Source: Theodoxus fluviatilis (lineage: Eukaryota; Mollusca; Gastropoda; Cycloneritida; Neritidae). From it: a stretch of 64,000 nucleotides of DNA. The notes below the pieces were generated by a model, which did not search any database, was not told the origin of the DNA, and was given only the letters and a program-made list of their open reading frames with translations. Shown piece by piece: positions 1 through 9,415 of the stretch (its first letter is position 1; each line of letters opens with the position of its first letter). Where the stretch lies: positions 25,001 to 89,000 of the forward strand of contig JAWQFJ010017544.1 in assembly GCA_034096865.1 (NCBI GenBank), given 5' to 3'. Position numbers and translations under genes: made by a program.

Positions 1-831
1 AGCTCCTTCCTCCCAACACTGAAGTAGGAGCTCATGCAGGTGGTGGAGGAGGGCGGTTCGCTTGCCAGCCTTGATGACCTCAGGGGGGATGCCATCTTTG
101 CCAGGGGCTTTTCCGCTGGCCAGGACATCAATGGCATTGCTCAGATCGTCAATCGGGGGCGGATAGTCTAGTTCTACCATGGTTGGTAGGGCGCCGGTGG
201 TCTCAATTGCTGCATCACTGACGACATTTTCCCTTGAGTAGAGCTCTTGGTAGTGTTCTGCCCACCTCTCCATCTGCCTTCCTCTGTCCGTGATAACAGC
301 GCCGGCGGCTGATTTCAGAGGTGCAATTTTGGTGGTGCTAGGACCGAAGGCTTTCTTCATGCCATCATACATAGCGCGGACGTTGCCGCAGTCGGCGGCG
401 AGCTGGATGCTCTGGCAGAGATTCAGCCAGTAGTCGTTGGCACTGCGCCGGGCTATGCGTTGGGCGTCATTTCTGGCCTTCCTGAGTGCGGTGAGGGTCC
501 TCCCAGAGGGTTCTCTCTTGTAGTTCAGCAGCGCTGCTCGCTTGGCTGCTATTGCTGGTTCAAGTTTAGCAATTCCGGCCACAAACCAGTCTTGACTTTG
601 CCTTTCCCGCTTGCCGAAGGCTTCCATGGCTGAGTTGTAAATGGCGTCACGGATGTGGTTCCATCTCTCTTCGGCGCTGTTTGCGGGGCACTCCTGTAGG
701 GCCTCTTCCATAAGGTTGGCAAAGCGCTCGCATGCATCAGGAATCATTGAGGCGGGCGGTAGCTGACCAGTGGAACTGCGATGGTTCCTCCCACCGTCGG
801 AGACAACCCGTAGCGTCCGAGCACACGCCAA
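1..831 (-). mobile_element. LINE ORF2 reverse-transcriptase fragment, cut by the window edge
   Basis: The minus strand is open from 831 to the left edge (277 codons) with no stop. Reading leftward it gives a basic pre-RT linker with DWFVAGIAKLEP, AALLNYKREPSGRT and RSANDYWLNLCQSIQ. It continues with GAVITDRGRQMERWAEHYQE and the RT fingers motif ASGKAPGKDGIPPEVIK. This is the usual order just before and into the palm of non-LTR retrotransposon ORF2. The catalytic YADD box would lie beyond position 1. An in-frame TGA at 832-834 separates it from degenerate upstream sequence, so this copy is broken or 5' truncated. The uninterrupted frame suggests a fairly young insertion. Identification as LINE RT is strong; the clade is not resolved. 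Confidence 0.88.
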
Positions 832-1111
832 TCACTCTGGACTTAGAACTCGTAACTGCTGTCTTCCGTGTTGTTTCTGTCACTGTAAAACAGCGGCACT
901 GAAGTGACCTCTCCAGGGCGCGAGCCTGGGCAGCGTGTATGGAGATCCTGGGTTGCCCAGTCGACAGAATCCCCCACTCGGCCTCGCTGGTGTGGTCCAA
1001 AGGAACGCGGAGCGATACGTTTGGCACCAGTCTGGCTGCAGAAGCTGCCGGAAGGAGGTCAAGACTGACGACCAACCGCCTTAGGGGCTTCACTCCGGAT
1101 TTGTGTAGGGT

Positions 1112-1959
1112 TTACTCCTTAGCCTTTCCTCCATCTTTAAGTGAATAGCATAAGGTAAGAACATCGTCTGAGACAATAAAGTAGTCAATGTCACTGCTTC
1201 CATTGTAAGCAATAAAAGTACATTTCGAAGAATTTTGTTTGTCAACGAAACCATTGAGAATCGTCAGTTCAAAGGCAAGACACAAGCCAAGGAAATAAGG
1301 GATTTTCCAAATTCATTTACACTTTCATCTTCGGAGATACGCGTATTCTCCGTTACATTTGTCCTCATATCTCCTAAACTTCCATAATTGCTAACTGCAT
1401 TCGTTCCGGTTCTGGCATTAAAGTCTCCACAAAGGATTACTCCTACATCTCCATATATTGCTAACATATCGCTAATGCATTTGTTTAACGTATCAATGCC
1501 ATTTGTTCCCTCTGAACTTTCATAGTAAGGCGAGCCCGCAGGGGGTACATAAACATTAAACAGTAAAATATCTCTATCTAAACTAAACAAGCTTTTGCTA
1601 ATTTTGAAAACAACAAAGTCATACTCACATTCCAAACGCACAAAAAACCTTTCAAAATGTCTATGAATTAAGCAGATAATGCCTCCTGATCGTCGGCCAC
1701 GCGAAGATAATTTTCTGGCTGGGAGAATATGTATAGCAAAATCAGCAAAGTCTCGAGACAAGTCAACAGTTGCAACAAATGTTTCGCAGAGACAAACAAA
1801 AGAAAACCCCTGAATATATGACGAAAAGTCCGAGTCCTCAAACTTGGTCAACAGTCCATCAACATTCCATGACAGGAATTTAAACTTAGCTGGAGGTATA
1901 GGAGGTGGGTCATTACCTCTCGCATCTTGACTGGTAGTAGTCGGGGCCGGGCCGCACCG
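1112..1959 (-). mobile_element. LINE ORF2 N-terminal endonuclease (APE-type), frameshifted
   Basis: Reading right to left, a frame continues directly after the ORF1 stop and runs to about 1264. It begins FKFLSWNVDGLLTKFEDSDF and has the endonuclease landmarks CETF, GRRSGGIICL, LLFNVYVPPAGS and ILCGDFNART. A frameshift near 1264 moves the rest to another frame, which ends in NGSSDIDYFIVSDDV (the SxIDY...S block near the end of APE domains) and a stop at 1112-1114. Endonuclease, RT and RNA-binding ORF1 together drive target-primed reverse transcription. Here the endonuclease is followed by sequence joined near 1100 to RT of possibly another element. There is no ATG near the start of this frame; it is linked to ORF1 by one in-frame TAG. 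Confidence 0.85.
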
Positions 1960-2607
1960 CTAGCTGCTCCTTCCGCTGCTGGCTGCTCTTGCATAGGACC
2001 GAGTGTTCGGCCGATGGTCGGTGGCTTGGTGGTGTCTATCTTCCCTATGGAGAACTCCGCCTTTGAAGTAGGCGAAGTATCCTTCCTCTTTCGCTTGATG
2101 CATCTCTTGGCGCTGCTTTATTGTCAGGTCGCTAGACACACCAATCTTCTTTGCTTTCAGCTCCTTTCTTTTCTGTAGAATGGCCAGTTTATCGGTAGAT
2201 CGTATCAAGCGAGCGATGAGAGGTCTTGCTTTTCCTGCTGCACGCTTTCCTAGGCGGTGTGCACGCACGATGTCGCACGTTTGTAGGGCAGAGGGGAGCA
2301 CTTCGTTCACTATGTTGATGAACTTTGCCACGCAATCTTCGTGCCTCCCAATTTCCTCAGTTTCTTCAGGCACGCCGTGAAGCAGTAGATTATCGCGGCG
2401 ACTGTAGGCGTCCTGCTGTTCAACTTTGATTTCAAGTTCCTGCATGCGCATCTCCAATTCGTCCTGATTCATTTCTATTCTTTCCATTTCTTCTTTCTGA
2501 TCATTCAGTTTTCTGTTCATTTCTGCTATTTCTATCTCAACCTGGGTAATCTTCTGTACTACTGTACTGATGTTGTCATTCACTTTCTGAAGCTTTTCGG
2601 TCATCAT
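1960..2607 (-). CDS. LINE ORF1p-like RNA-binding protein (coiled coil, RRM-like, C-terminal domain)
   Basis: This is a 215-residue frame starting at ATG 2605-2607. Residues about 1-67 form a heptad-rich, Glu/Lys-rich coiled coil. They are followed by AYSRRDNLLLHGVPE, the signature of L1/Tx1-type ORF1 RRM domains. A C-terminal RNA-binding region follows with VRAHRLGK and RPLIARLIR. The tail is basic and ends RAASSGRSS. ORF1p trimerises through the coiled coil and coats the element RNA. The true N-terminus is probably further upstream: the 2A-bearing frame at 2613-3047 ends 5 bases before this ATG in a frame one base off, and the reading AAA GAA CTA GCA GAG runs into this ATG. So a one-base indel near 2615-2630 has split a longer ORF1. 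Confidence 0.82.
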   Translation of the reverse strand: MMTEKLQKVNDNISTVVQKITQVEIEIAEMNRKLNDQKEEMERIEMNQDELEMRMQELEIKVEQQDAYSRRDNLLLHGVPEETEEIGRHEDCVAKFINIVNEVLPSALQTCDIVRAHRLGKRAAGKARPLIARLIRSTDKLAILQKRKELKAKKIGVSSDLTIKQRQEMHQAKEEGYFAYFKGGVLHREDRHHQATDHRPNTRSYARAASSGRSS

Positions 2608-2612
2608 CTCTG

Positions 2613-3047
2613 CTAGTTCTTTTCTCTCAGCTCCTCATGTTGTGTCTTCAACAGCTTTGCAATGTCCTCAAGTTCCACAGGTCCTGGGTTCAACTCAATA
2701 TTCCACCCTAGAAGCATAATGCCCATGCGGTCAAACTCATATGAGACATCCGTAGATTTTGTGGTCATTGCGTGGGTCTCAGTCAACAGGCAGACGTGAC
2801 TCCCTATCATCGCACCCCGCAAACCTCGAATGCAGTCAGATGACAAAATGGCCTGCCAGCAGTACGCATAGCCTACTATAGCATACAAGGCAATCGTGCA
2901 GATGATGAGTCGCGCAGAGAAATCCGTGTACACATCCCAATTGGCTTCAGGATTGTAGTGGTTCTCGCGCACCCGGGGGCTTCGTGGTTTCAAGCAGGCG
3001 CAAAAGCGACCTATTCGCAACCGGTACACAGTAACGTCCACACCCAT
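2613..3047 (-). CDS. N-terminal part of LINE ORF1 with hydrophobic segment and 2A-like peptide
   Basis: This is a 144-residue frame. Residues 47-68 are a hydrophobic stretch (LIICTIALYAIVGY and onward) that could act as a membrane or signal segment. Residues 114-123 read GWNIELNPGP, matching the 2A ribosome-skipping consensus D(V/I)ExNPGP except that Asn replaces Asp at the first place. After the final Pro comes VELEDIAKLLKTQHEELREK, which looks like the start of the ORF1 coiled coil. 2A-like motifs are known at the N-terminus of some CR1/L2-group LINEs of invertebrates. By inference, the motif would release ORF1p from the membrane-directed leader. A frameshift ends the frame at 2613. Confidence 0.75.
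   Translation of the reverse strand: MGVDVTVYRLRIGRFCACLKPRSPRVRENHYNPEANWDVYTDFSARLIICTIALYAIVGYAYCWQAILSSDCIRGLRGAMIGSHVCLLTETHAMTTKSTDVSYEFDRMGIMLLGWNIELNPGPVELEDIAKLLKTQHEELREKN
2679..2708 (-). other. 2A-like ribosome-skipping motif (GWNIELNPGP)
   Basis: The NPGP core and the preceding Gly-Trp/Ile-Glu pattern are read directly. The first consensus residue (Asp) is Asn, which may lower efficiency; activity is not shown. Confidence 0.7.
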
Positions 3048-3295
3048 GGCTGGCTGCCCTATGCCTGAGTACAGTTCACTCTGTTCAGATTCCTACCGGC
3101 AAAAACTTTCGGTTAAATAACAAAAGGAGAGTTCATATAAATGCAAAAAACTCACATCACTGTCGTTGTCAAGTCTCAAGCTTGCCACAAGAGTTCTTTG
3201 AACAGCTGTAACTCACACAGTAACGACGAAACTGCGCTGCCTGACGGAGCTACTCGGTTTGCGTCCGCTCTCCACCGTGTGCACCGATCGACTCC

Positions 3296-3297
<2 letters not shown>
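3048..3297 (-). mobile_element. Probable 5' UTR of the 2A-bearing LINE
   Basis: This 250-base stretch lies upstream (minus strand) of the ORF1 start and has no coding frame I recognise. It ends against the GA microsatellite at 3298, so it is taken as the element's 5' untranslated part. The exact 5' end cannot be fixed. Confidence 0.4.

Positions 3298-3374
<77 letters not shown>
3298..3374. repeat. (GA)n microsatellite
   Basis: Near-perfect GA dinucleotide run between the 5' side of one LINE and the 3' tail of the next. Confidence 0.97.
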
Positions 3375-3378
<4 letters not shown>

Positions 3379-3888
3379 TGACTTTGACTTTGACTTCTTT
3401 ATTGTTAGGCAGGCAGCCCGTCACAATGTTACAATATTTTGGGGAACATCGACAATTTGTTACATAATACACAAACTACATTTCGAAAAACAATCAGTGT
3501 GGTAGCATGTGGGTGCTATCCACATACACATGATGTATACAGAGATACAATACTTAGTGGTATGTAAAATTGTACCCATATTAATCGCCAACATGTTGCC
3601 GACGGTACTTCATGGCATAGTAAATGAAAATGGCAACCTTTTTCGTTTTTATGTACCCTTCACCATTTATTAGGAATTCAATCGTGCGGCCCCTAGTATC
3701 AATGTATTCTATATAACTCTTTTGGTACCTTTCTCTTAGCTCTTTATATAGGGAGCATTTCAGCAAGAAATGAGTTTAGTTTTCAATAAAATATCTGCAG
3801 TTTAGACAACGTTTCTCTTCTTTATTAAACATATTACTTCGTAATGCGTTTCTTTCTAATCTAAAGCGCGTAAACGCTACTCTAAATT
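3375..3888 (-). mobile_element. 3' end of a LINE: ORF2 C-terminus, 3' UTR and (AAAGTC)n tail
   Basis: Minus-strand translation near 3888-3583 gives FRVAFTRFRLERNALRSN, then a CLNC...H....C zinc-knuckle-like block (RCLNCRYFIEN, one TAA, THFLLKCSLYKELRERY). It ends in RRQHVGD and a stop. This is the C-terminal domain typical of non-LTR ORF2. The 3' UTR ends in AATAAAG followed by three AAGTCA units, a normal LINE tail. The coding sequence continues without loss on the far side of an inserted element, from 5533 upward. One in-frame stop in the zinc block marks it as dead. Confidence 0.85.
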
Positions 3889-4102
3889 CATTCTGTGAAC
3901 CCGAGTCAGTAGTGACTCAGGCACAGTTCGCAATGAATGCGTAATAGACTTGACCCTTCTCATTACAGCACTGCGCCAAAAATAGTTCGCTCTAATACTA
4001 TTTTTCTCTCCACTTTTTACAGAAATCATTCAGATGTCAAAACTTGTTTCCATTTCAACACAAACATTTTATTTTATCAAACAAACGCTTGTTTATTGCC
4101 TC

Positions 4103-4104
<2 letters not shown>
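3889..4104 (+). mobile_element. Left part of a CATTCT...AGAATG MITE interrupted by a LINE
   Basis: Starts CATTCTGTGAACCCGAG and matches other copies in this window (for example 37577-37992, and 19054-19468 in reverse). It is immediately preceded by CTCTAAATT (3880-3888). The same nine bases follow the right end at 5533, a perfect 9-bp target-site duplication. The element is split at 4104 by a LINE. Confidence 0.88.
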
Positions 4105-4167
<63 letters not shown>

Positions 4168-4369
4168 CAATAATAATAATAATAATAAAAACATTAACAA
4201 AAACATCAACAAAAACATCAACATCAACATCAACATCAACATCATCAACAACATCAACAACATCAACAACATCAACAACATCAACAACATCAACAACAAC
4301 AACAACAGCAGCAACAGCAACAGCAATAGCAACAGCAACAGCAACAGCAACAACAACAACAACAACAAC

Positions 4370-4438
<69 letters not shown>

Positions 4439-4440
4439 TT
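4105..4440. repeat. Compound (TAA)/(CAA)/(CATCAA) microsatellite
   Basis: Runs of TAA, then AACATC and CAACAG variants, then TAA again. It sits at the 3' end of the minus-strand LINE at 4441-5344, so it probably grew from that element's tail. The Asn-, Ile- and Leu-rich reading frames through it are artefacts. Confidence 0.95.
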
Positions 4441-5344
4441 TAAAAATAGCAGTTATAACGCGCATTTCTTGCAAGAACTCAATGCGCGGGCATAGCCACA
4501 TTTACACGCATACTCGTCAGTCATACTTCATAGCACAACACTCATACGACTATCATACCAGGACTTGAAAAAAAAAACTAGGAGGCTACAGAAAAGCAAG
4601 ACGAAACATATGGGTTTTTAACTGAGATTTTAAAATGGACATAGTTGGTGCATCACGTAGGCCAGCCGGCAGGGAATTCCAGACACTAGGGGCAATGAAA
4701 CTGAAACTACGCTCTCCGAAAGACTTGGTACTACGCTTTGGAATTTTCAGAAGCTTTTCACTTGATGAGCGGAGAGAACGGGAAGGGTGATAGGTACAAA
4801 GGGAGGCCGAAAGATATGCCGGAAGGGTTGAATCAAAATGACGGTACGCCAAAACAGCAATTTTGTACTGGCAGCGGAAATTAACGGGAAGCCAGTGTAG
4901 ATGTTTCAGGAGGGTGTCACATGATCGCGCTTGCCCTTCATAAGAACCAGACGTGCCGCACTGTTTTGAACTCGTTGCAGACGGTTTAGTTGTTCTGCCG
5001 GAAGACCCGCCAGGACTGAATTGCAGTAATCCAGTCGTGACGTGATCCTGGCAGTTACTAGCCTAGCACAGGTAGTGTCCGAAAGGTATTGACGGATTGA
5101 TGCAATACGGCGCAGTTCAAGAAAACATGCACGGCATGTACTGCTAATCTGATCGTGCATGGACAAGGTCTGGTTAATATGAACACCGAGATACCTAACT
5201 GAGCTCTTGAATAGAATAGAGCTACCCCCCATGACTGTGGACTCACTCCCCACAAGCCCAAGATGTGATGGTGCACCGACCGGTATAACTTCAGTTTTAT
5301 CTGTGTTGAGCATCAGTTTGTTGCTGTTCATCCAAAATAGTAAG
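4441..5344 (-). mobile_element. 5'-truncated CR1-like LINE 3' end inserted in the MITE
   Basis: Minus-strand frames give the classic end of CR1/L2-type ORF2: WMNSNKLMLNTDKTEVIPVG, LRRIASIRQYLS, SRLDYCNSVLAGLP and RLQRVQNSAARLV. One frameshift near 4914 follows, then LHWLPV, PAYLSASLCTYHPSRSLRSS, KSFGERSFSFIAPSVWNSLP, LKTHMFRLAFL and a stop. Only the part after the RT active site is present, so the copy is 5' truncated. On its right the MITE resumes at about 5345. About six MITE bases between CCTCAA and TAAGTT seem lost at the insertion point. Confidence 0.9.
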
Positions 5345-5532
5345 TTATGAGTTTTGTGCAAAATAGTCTTAGAACTACTTTAACGGCGTATGTCAGGGAG
5401 CAGATCGGCTATCGCACAAGCCTCTCGTGTGACCTCCATTTGCATAAATTGGACGAAAACCTTCCATCACGTGATGTCAACTGGGCTAGAGATACTTTCG
5501 CCGGTAGGCGAAGTCTCTAGTGAACTAGAATG
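5345..5532 (+). mobile_element. Right part of the interrupted MITE
   Basis: Continues the copy begun at 3889. It contains the family's internal inverted repeat (GAGATACTTTCGCC...GGCGAAGTCTC) and ends ACTAGAATG. It is followed by CTCTAAATT at 5533-5541, the second half of the 9-bp target duplication. Confidence 0.88.
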
Positions 5533-5705
5533 CTCTAAATTTTGTAACATTGATATTAATCAAGTATTGTTCACATTGGAGGTCATGTTTAAATTATCTG
5601 TAAAGCGTAAATCGCTCATTTTCATTGATCTTGCAATGCCATTCTTGCCTATAGCAATCTTGCAGCTTGATCTTTAACTTTTTCCAGAAATCTTTTTCAT
5701 TAGGA
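5533..5705 (-). mobile_element. Continuation of the host LINE ORF2 C-terminal region
   Basis: The minus strand reads NEKDFWKKLKIKLQDCYRQE, then NENERFTLYR, one stop, and FKHDLQCEQYL into VTKFRVAF across the MITE insertion site. If the insertion and one target copy are ignored, the frame is continuous with 3888 and below. So this and 3375-3888 are one LINE. Confidence 0.82.
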
Positions 5706-5967
5706 ACACCTCTATTGTGCCATACGAAGGCGAAACCCGACTTGCACAGACAGAGCTTCGACAACTACAGAGGACCTGGCAGCAGAGAACTGCAGCCAGG
5801 GAAGTGTGTGGCGTGGCTGTCTGCGTCACTCTCACTCTGAAACAGCGAGATCGCACAGTCCCGCAGCCGCGCGGTCTCCCAACAACTGACGGCCTGGCCG
5901 AGCCCACGACCTCAATACTGTTAGTTTATCGGGACAACCTGCGGAAGGGTACTCGCCAAGAGTGAGT

Positions 5968-6597
5968 ATGGACGTGGTGCTGTGGAACATTCAGAGCTTG
6001 TCTTCCAGACTAGCAGAATCGGGTTTCGCCCAGTATAGTTCCTTCTTCAGCATATGTTGTTTGGTTGAGACATTTACTTAAGAAAATTTTGATTTCTCAA
6101 TTTATTTCTCCGATTACCTTATTTTTCACTCTCCAGCAATCGTTGTCTTACCAGGGATGACGTTCTGGAGGAGTAGTAATTCTAGTTAAGAAGTCGTTTC
6201 CAAAGAATGTATCACTAATTCTATGTAATTATGACACTATGGTAGTATTGAGAATAAGTAGCCCTGCTAGGCCAAACATCATTCTTGTGTGTGTTTACAT
6301 TCCTCCAGTAGACTCCTCTTACTACAGATATAAACTCATTAAGTGCAATATAGATCTGGTTGACGAAATGTTATTAGGTACTAGACAAACATATCCCAAC
6401 GCCACAACCATGATATGTGGAGATCTAAATCCAAGAAAAGGTAACTGGAATCTGCATTCGAATGTGAATGATCAGAATGAATTTCATGAGGTAAACGTTT
6501 GCTTCTGCCCTGACTATTCTGCAGTAAGGAATTCCCAAGATAGGTGTGTTTACAAATTTGGCAAGATTTTATTTGATCTATGCAGAGTCCATCATAT

Positions 6598-6602
<5 letters not shown>
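5968..6602 (+). mobile_element. LINE endonuclease-domain relic (plus strand)
   Basis: An ATG at 5968 opens MDVVLWNIQSLSSRLAESGF and CCLVETF. A stop and a frameshift (about 6160-6238) interrupt it. Then ILVCVYIPPVDSSYYRYK and TMICGDLNPRKGN match the endonuclease landmarks seen at 1112-1959. The family is related but clearly not the same copy. The domain runs into a GA microsatellite at 6600 and never reaches RT. The 250 bases before the ATG are open (5717-5965, ending two bases before it) and may be the end of an ORF1, but I do not recognise them. Confidence 0.8.
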
Positions 6603-6650
<48 letters not shown>

Positions 6651-6743
6651 GAGACAGAGACAGAGAGACAGAGACAGAGAGACAGACAGAGACAGAGACA
6701 GAGACAGAGACAGAGAGAGACAGAGACAGAGACAGAGACATAC

Positions 6744-6786
<43 letters not shown>

Positions 6787-6803
6787 GACAGAGAGACAGA
6801 GAG
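6600..6803. repeat. (GA)n / (GACA)n microsatellite
   Basis: GA run passing into GACA and GACAGA variants; Arg/Glu-rich frames through it are artefacts. Confidence 0.96.
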
Positions 6804-7041
6804 AATGCGTATGAGTGACTCTCTGCAGTATGCACGTTAACTTCATAATGGCTGCCCAGGACGCATGGACTTCCATTGATTTCTAAATTCCACATTTAGG
6901 AATCTCTAAAGGTTCAAATTGAAAAACCTTGTGACAGGAAAAGTGCGACTGTAATGGGGGATTTGCTTTTGATATTCTCTAAAAGCTACCACCGGAGGAC
7001 GCAGCACTCAACACAAAGCATTTTGCCAAACCACTCATCTT

Positions 7042-7220
7042 CTCGCACACATCCCCCTGTGGGTTGGGGGTAAAGAACTGGCCCACTGCGGCTCGCTACG
7101 CGTTTTGTAGGAGGGGAATAACCGGGGGAATCATGACGTGACGTGACCTTATTCGCGACCGATGGCCTGAAATATCCTAAAAGGCCAATAAACGGTAAAA
7201 CCCCATCCCTCCATCCTCGC
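7042..7220 (+). mobile_element. SINE copy (CTGTGGGTTCGGGGTAA family)
   Basis: Starts ATCCCCCTGTGGGTTGGGGG, has CTACGCGTTTTGTAGGAGGGG and AATAAC, a GGCCTGAAATATCCTAAAAGG hairpin-like block, and a short CCATCC tail. It aligns along its length with the copy at 17428-17622, whose ends are fixed by a target duplication. Confidence 0.75.
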
Positions 7221-9415
7221 ACCCAGTTTTACGGAAGAAAAGTGAGCCCTGAGTACAGACGTTGCGAGTAGACATGTTTCCTGTCTCCCCTGTGCTGCAG
7301 ATCTACAAGAAAGGTGGTGGGATACTGCCAACTTTCAGCCACGGTGCATCGTGATGGAGCTAGGAATGAGCATGGACAGGCGAAATTCGGACCAGATTAC
7401 ACATCAGGTCACGAACAGTGCTACGCTGGGATGCCACAAATTGTTTTTGGTCATCTCTGGTGGGCACCAAAAGGGGACGGCACATATAGCTGAACCATAA
7501 AAGAGCAGGAAACCTTTGACTGAGAGCGGCATTCAGAGCAATCGATACGTGCCTGCAAACCACGGCGGACACTGATGAGAGTGGAGAGACACATGTGTTG
7601 AGCAGCAACACCGACCCTCCACGCCTTGGGGGGGGGGGGGGGGGGGGAATTCGCCCCAGTGCCTGGAACTGGAAGTCTGGAGGTGGGAGGGCGACAAGGA
7701 TTGAAAACGAAAGGCGATGCTGAAAAGAATCCGGATGGTGGCGCTGGATAGGTTGGAAGAAAAGAGGACAGGGGGCGGAAAGACATAACAATTGGGCAAG
7801 GGAATGAGGAGGAGAGGACAAGTAACTGAACGAACGCCAACAAATAGTAGGTCCAGTGTGGAGAGAAAAAAAAAGAAAAAGAAAAAAAACTTCTCCACAA
7901 AGGGCGAGGGGAGGTGCATCAGTGTGAGAGAAATTGAGGAGGCAAGAGAGTGAAAGAACGCCCATTGGGCACAGGAGTGAGGTTGTGGGTGGAGTTGCAA
8001 AGCAATGGGTGCATGGAAGGAAGAATAGGAAGGAAATGTACAGGAAAGAAGCGAGAAACGTGTCAGTGCCACACGATAAGTACAGAGGAGGAGCAGTGGT
8101 CCCGAGGAGATACGAGTAGCGAGAATTAAGACGAAGGAGAAACGTAATATACGACGGACACAGACGAAGTTAGACGAAAGGGGGTCGCAATCCGGTAGAG
8201 ATAGAGGCGAGAAGACGGAGGTGGGTGGTGTACAGGAATTAAAGCAAGGAGTATTGGACGGTGTTTTTTTTGCCTTCTTTCGTCGTGGGAAATAAAGTAC
8301 ATGGGCCCACGTCTGGGAATCTGGCAGGAAGGCTGTACCAGGGAGCAGCCTGGATTTATCTCCTGTGGCGACTTGCCTGGCGGCGCTTCCTATCCTCAAA
8401 CGTGAGCGGAATCCTGGTCCCAGACGTGCCTGTTGGTTCCGGTGCCAGGGCCAGGGCCATCGCGGCTGTGACCGATGGCTCTGCGCTTCCTCCGCCACGA
8501 CACGCGCCGTGTTCAACAAGCTGGCGCCTTGGGGTACGCAGGAAAAAGAGGGGGACACGAGGCTGGTGGGAAGACGGGAGGGGGGTGGGGGTGGGGGGTG
8601 GGGGAGGGGTGGAGGTGGAGGTGGGAGTAGGAACTGGAATAATTTTTTTTAAGGTAGAATGGAGTGGTAGTTGGTAGACAATTAAAAGTGCAAGATTAAA
8701 AAGGTCTGCTCTCGACGTTTTTTTCTCAACTTGCAGGCCCGAAAGGACGTGTAACGCGAAACGTTTTTGTACTGTCCGTTTCTAAGTAGGCAAGTGGGCA
8801 TATGCACTTTCATTCGTAACACTTGACTTTACAAAGTGAGAAAATGCTAAATGCCTTCAACACGAGGGAATAAGAAGTTTGACACCTCAGGAATGTGCAA
8901 CGAAGAACTTACGGAGAATCTCGAAATGCTAAGAAGAAAAAGTCTCCCGGGTGCTAAGGAAAACATTATGATCAAAGATCAAATATCAAGTCCCCAAAGA
9001 ATTCCATTATCGACCCAAAAAATAAGAACATAAAACGTTGGCTAAAGTAGATGTGGAAAGGACTAGAAAAAACACAACCTTATTAGTCAAATCACTTGGA
9101 TGAAAGATAAACGGACGGACTGACAACCATACTTCTAAGAGAATGGAAATGCAACTCCAGATGCAATGGACAGATAGTGGAGATAGAAGGTTCCATGACA
9201 CAGAATGCCATCAAAATGCAGAACAAGGTATCACACTGCTAGCATGCTGCTAATTAGACAGAAAACGAACAGAGAAAAACAGAGCAGACCAAGTATTGAC
9301 GCTTTTCCAAAAAGCCATTTCCTGGTTCAATACATAGTAGGTGAGACACAGAAAAACGAGTGAGGACCGGCGGACAGTCAAGGAGGAAGACCACGGTATA
9401 TGGCATCGTCTGCCA
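7221..9415. other. Noncoding stretch with purine-rich and poly-G tracts
   Basis: I find no supported gene. Features seen: a run of about 20 G at 7627-7647, a long purine-rich plus strand (about 7670-8250), and a G-rich tract at 8576-8632. The 341-residue minus-strand frame at 7533-8558 overlaps long frames in other registers and is Ser/Pro/Phe-rich because of the base bias. The stretch 8850-9240 gives scattered retroelement-like words but nothing firm. Confidence 0.5.

Noticed and set aside
7533..8558. 341-codon minus-strand frame
   Set aside because: Lies in a purine-rich tract with overlapping long frames in another register; composition is Ser/Pro/Phe/Leu from base bias and no domain is visible.
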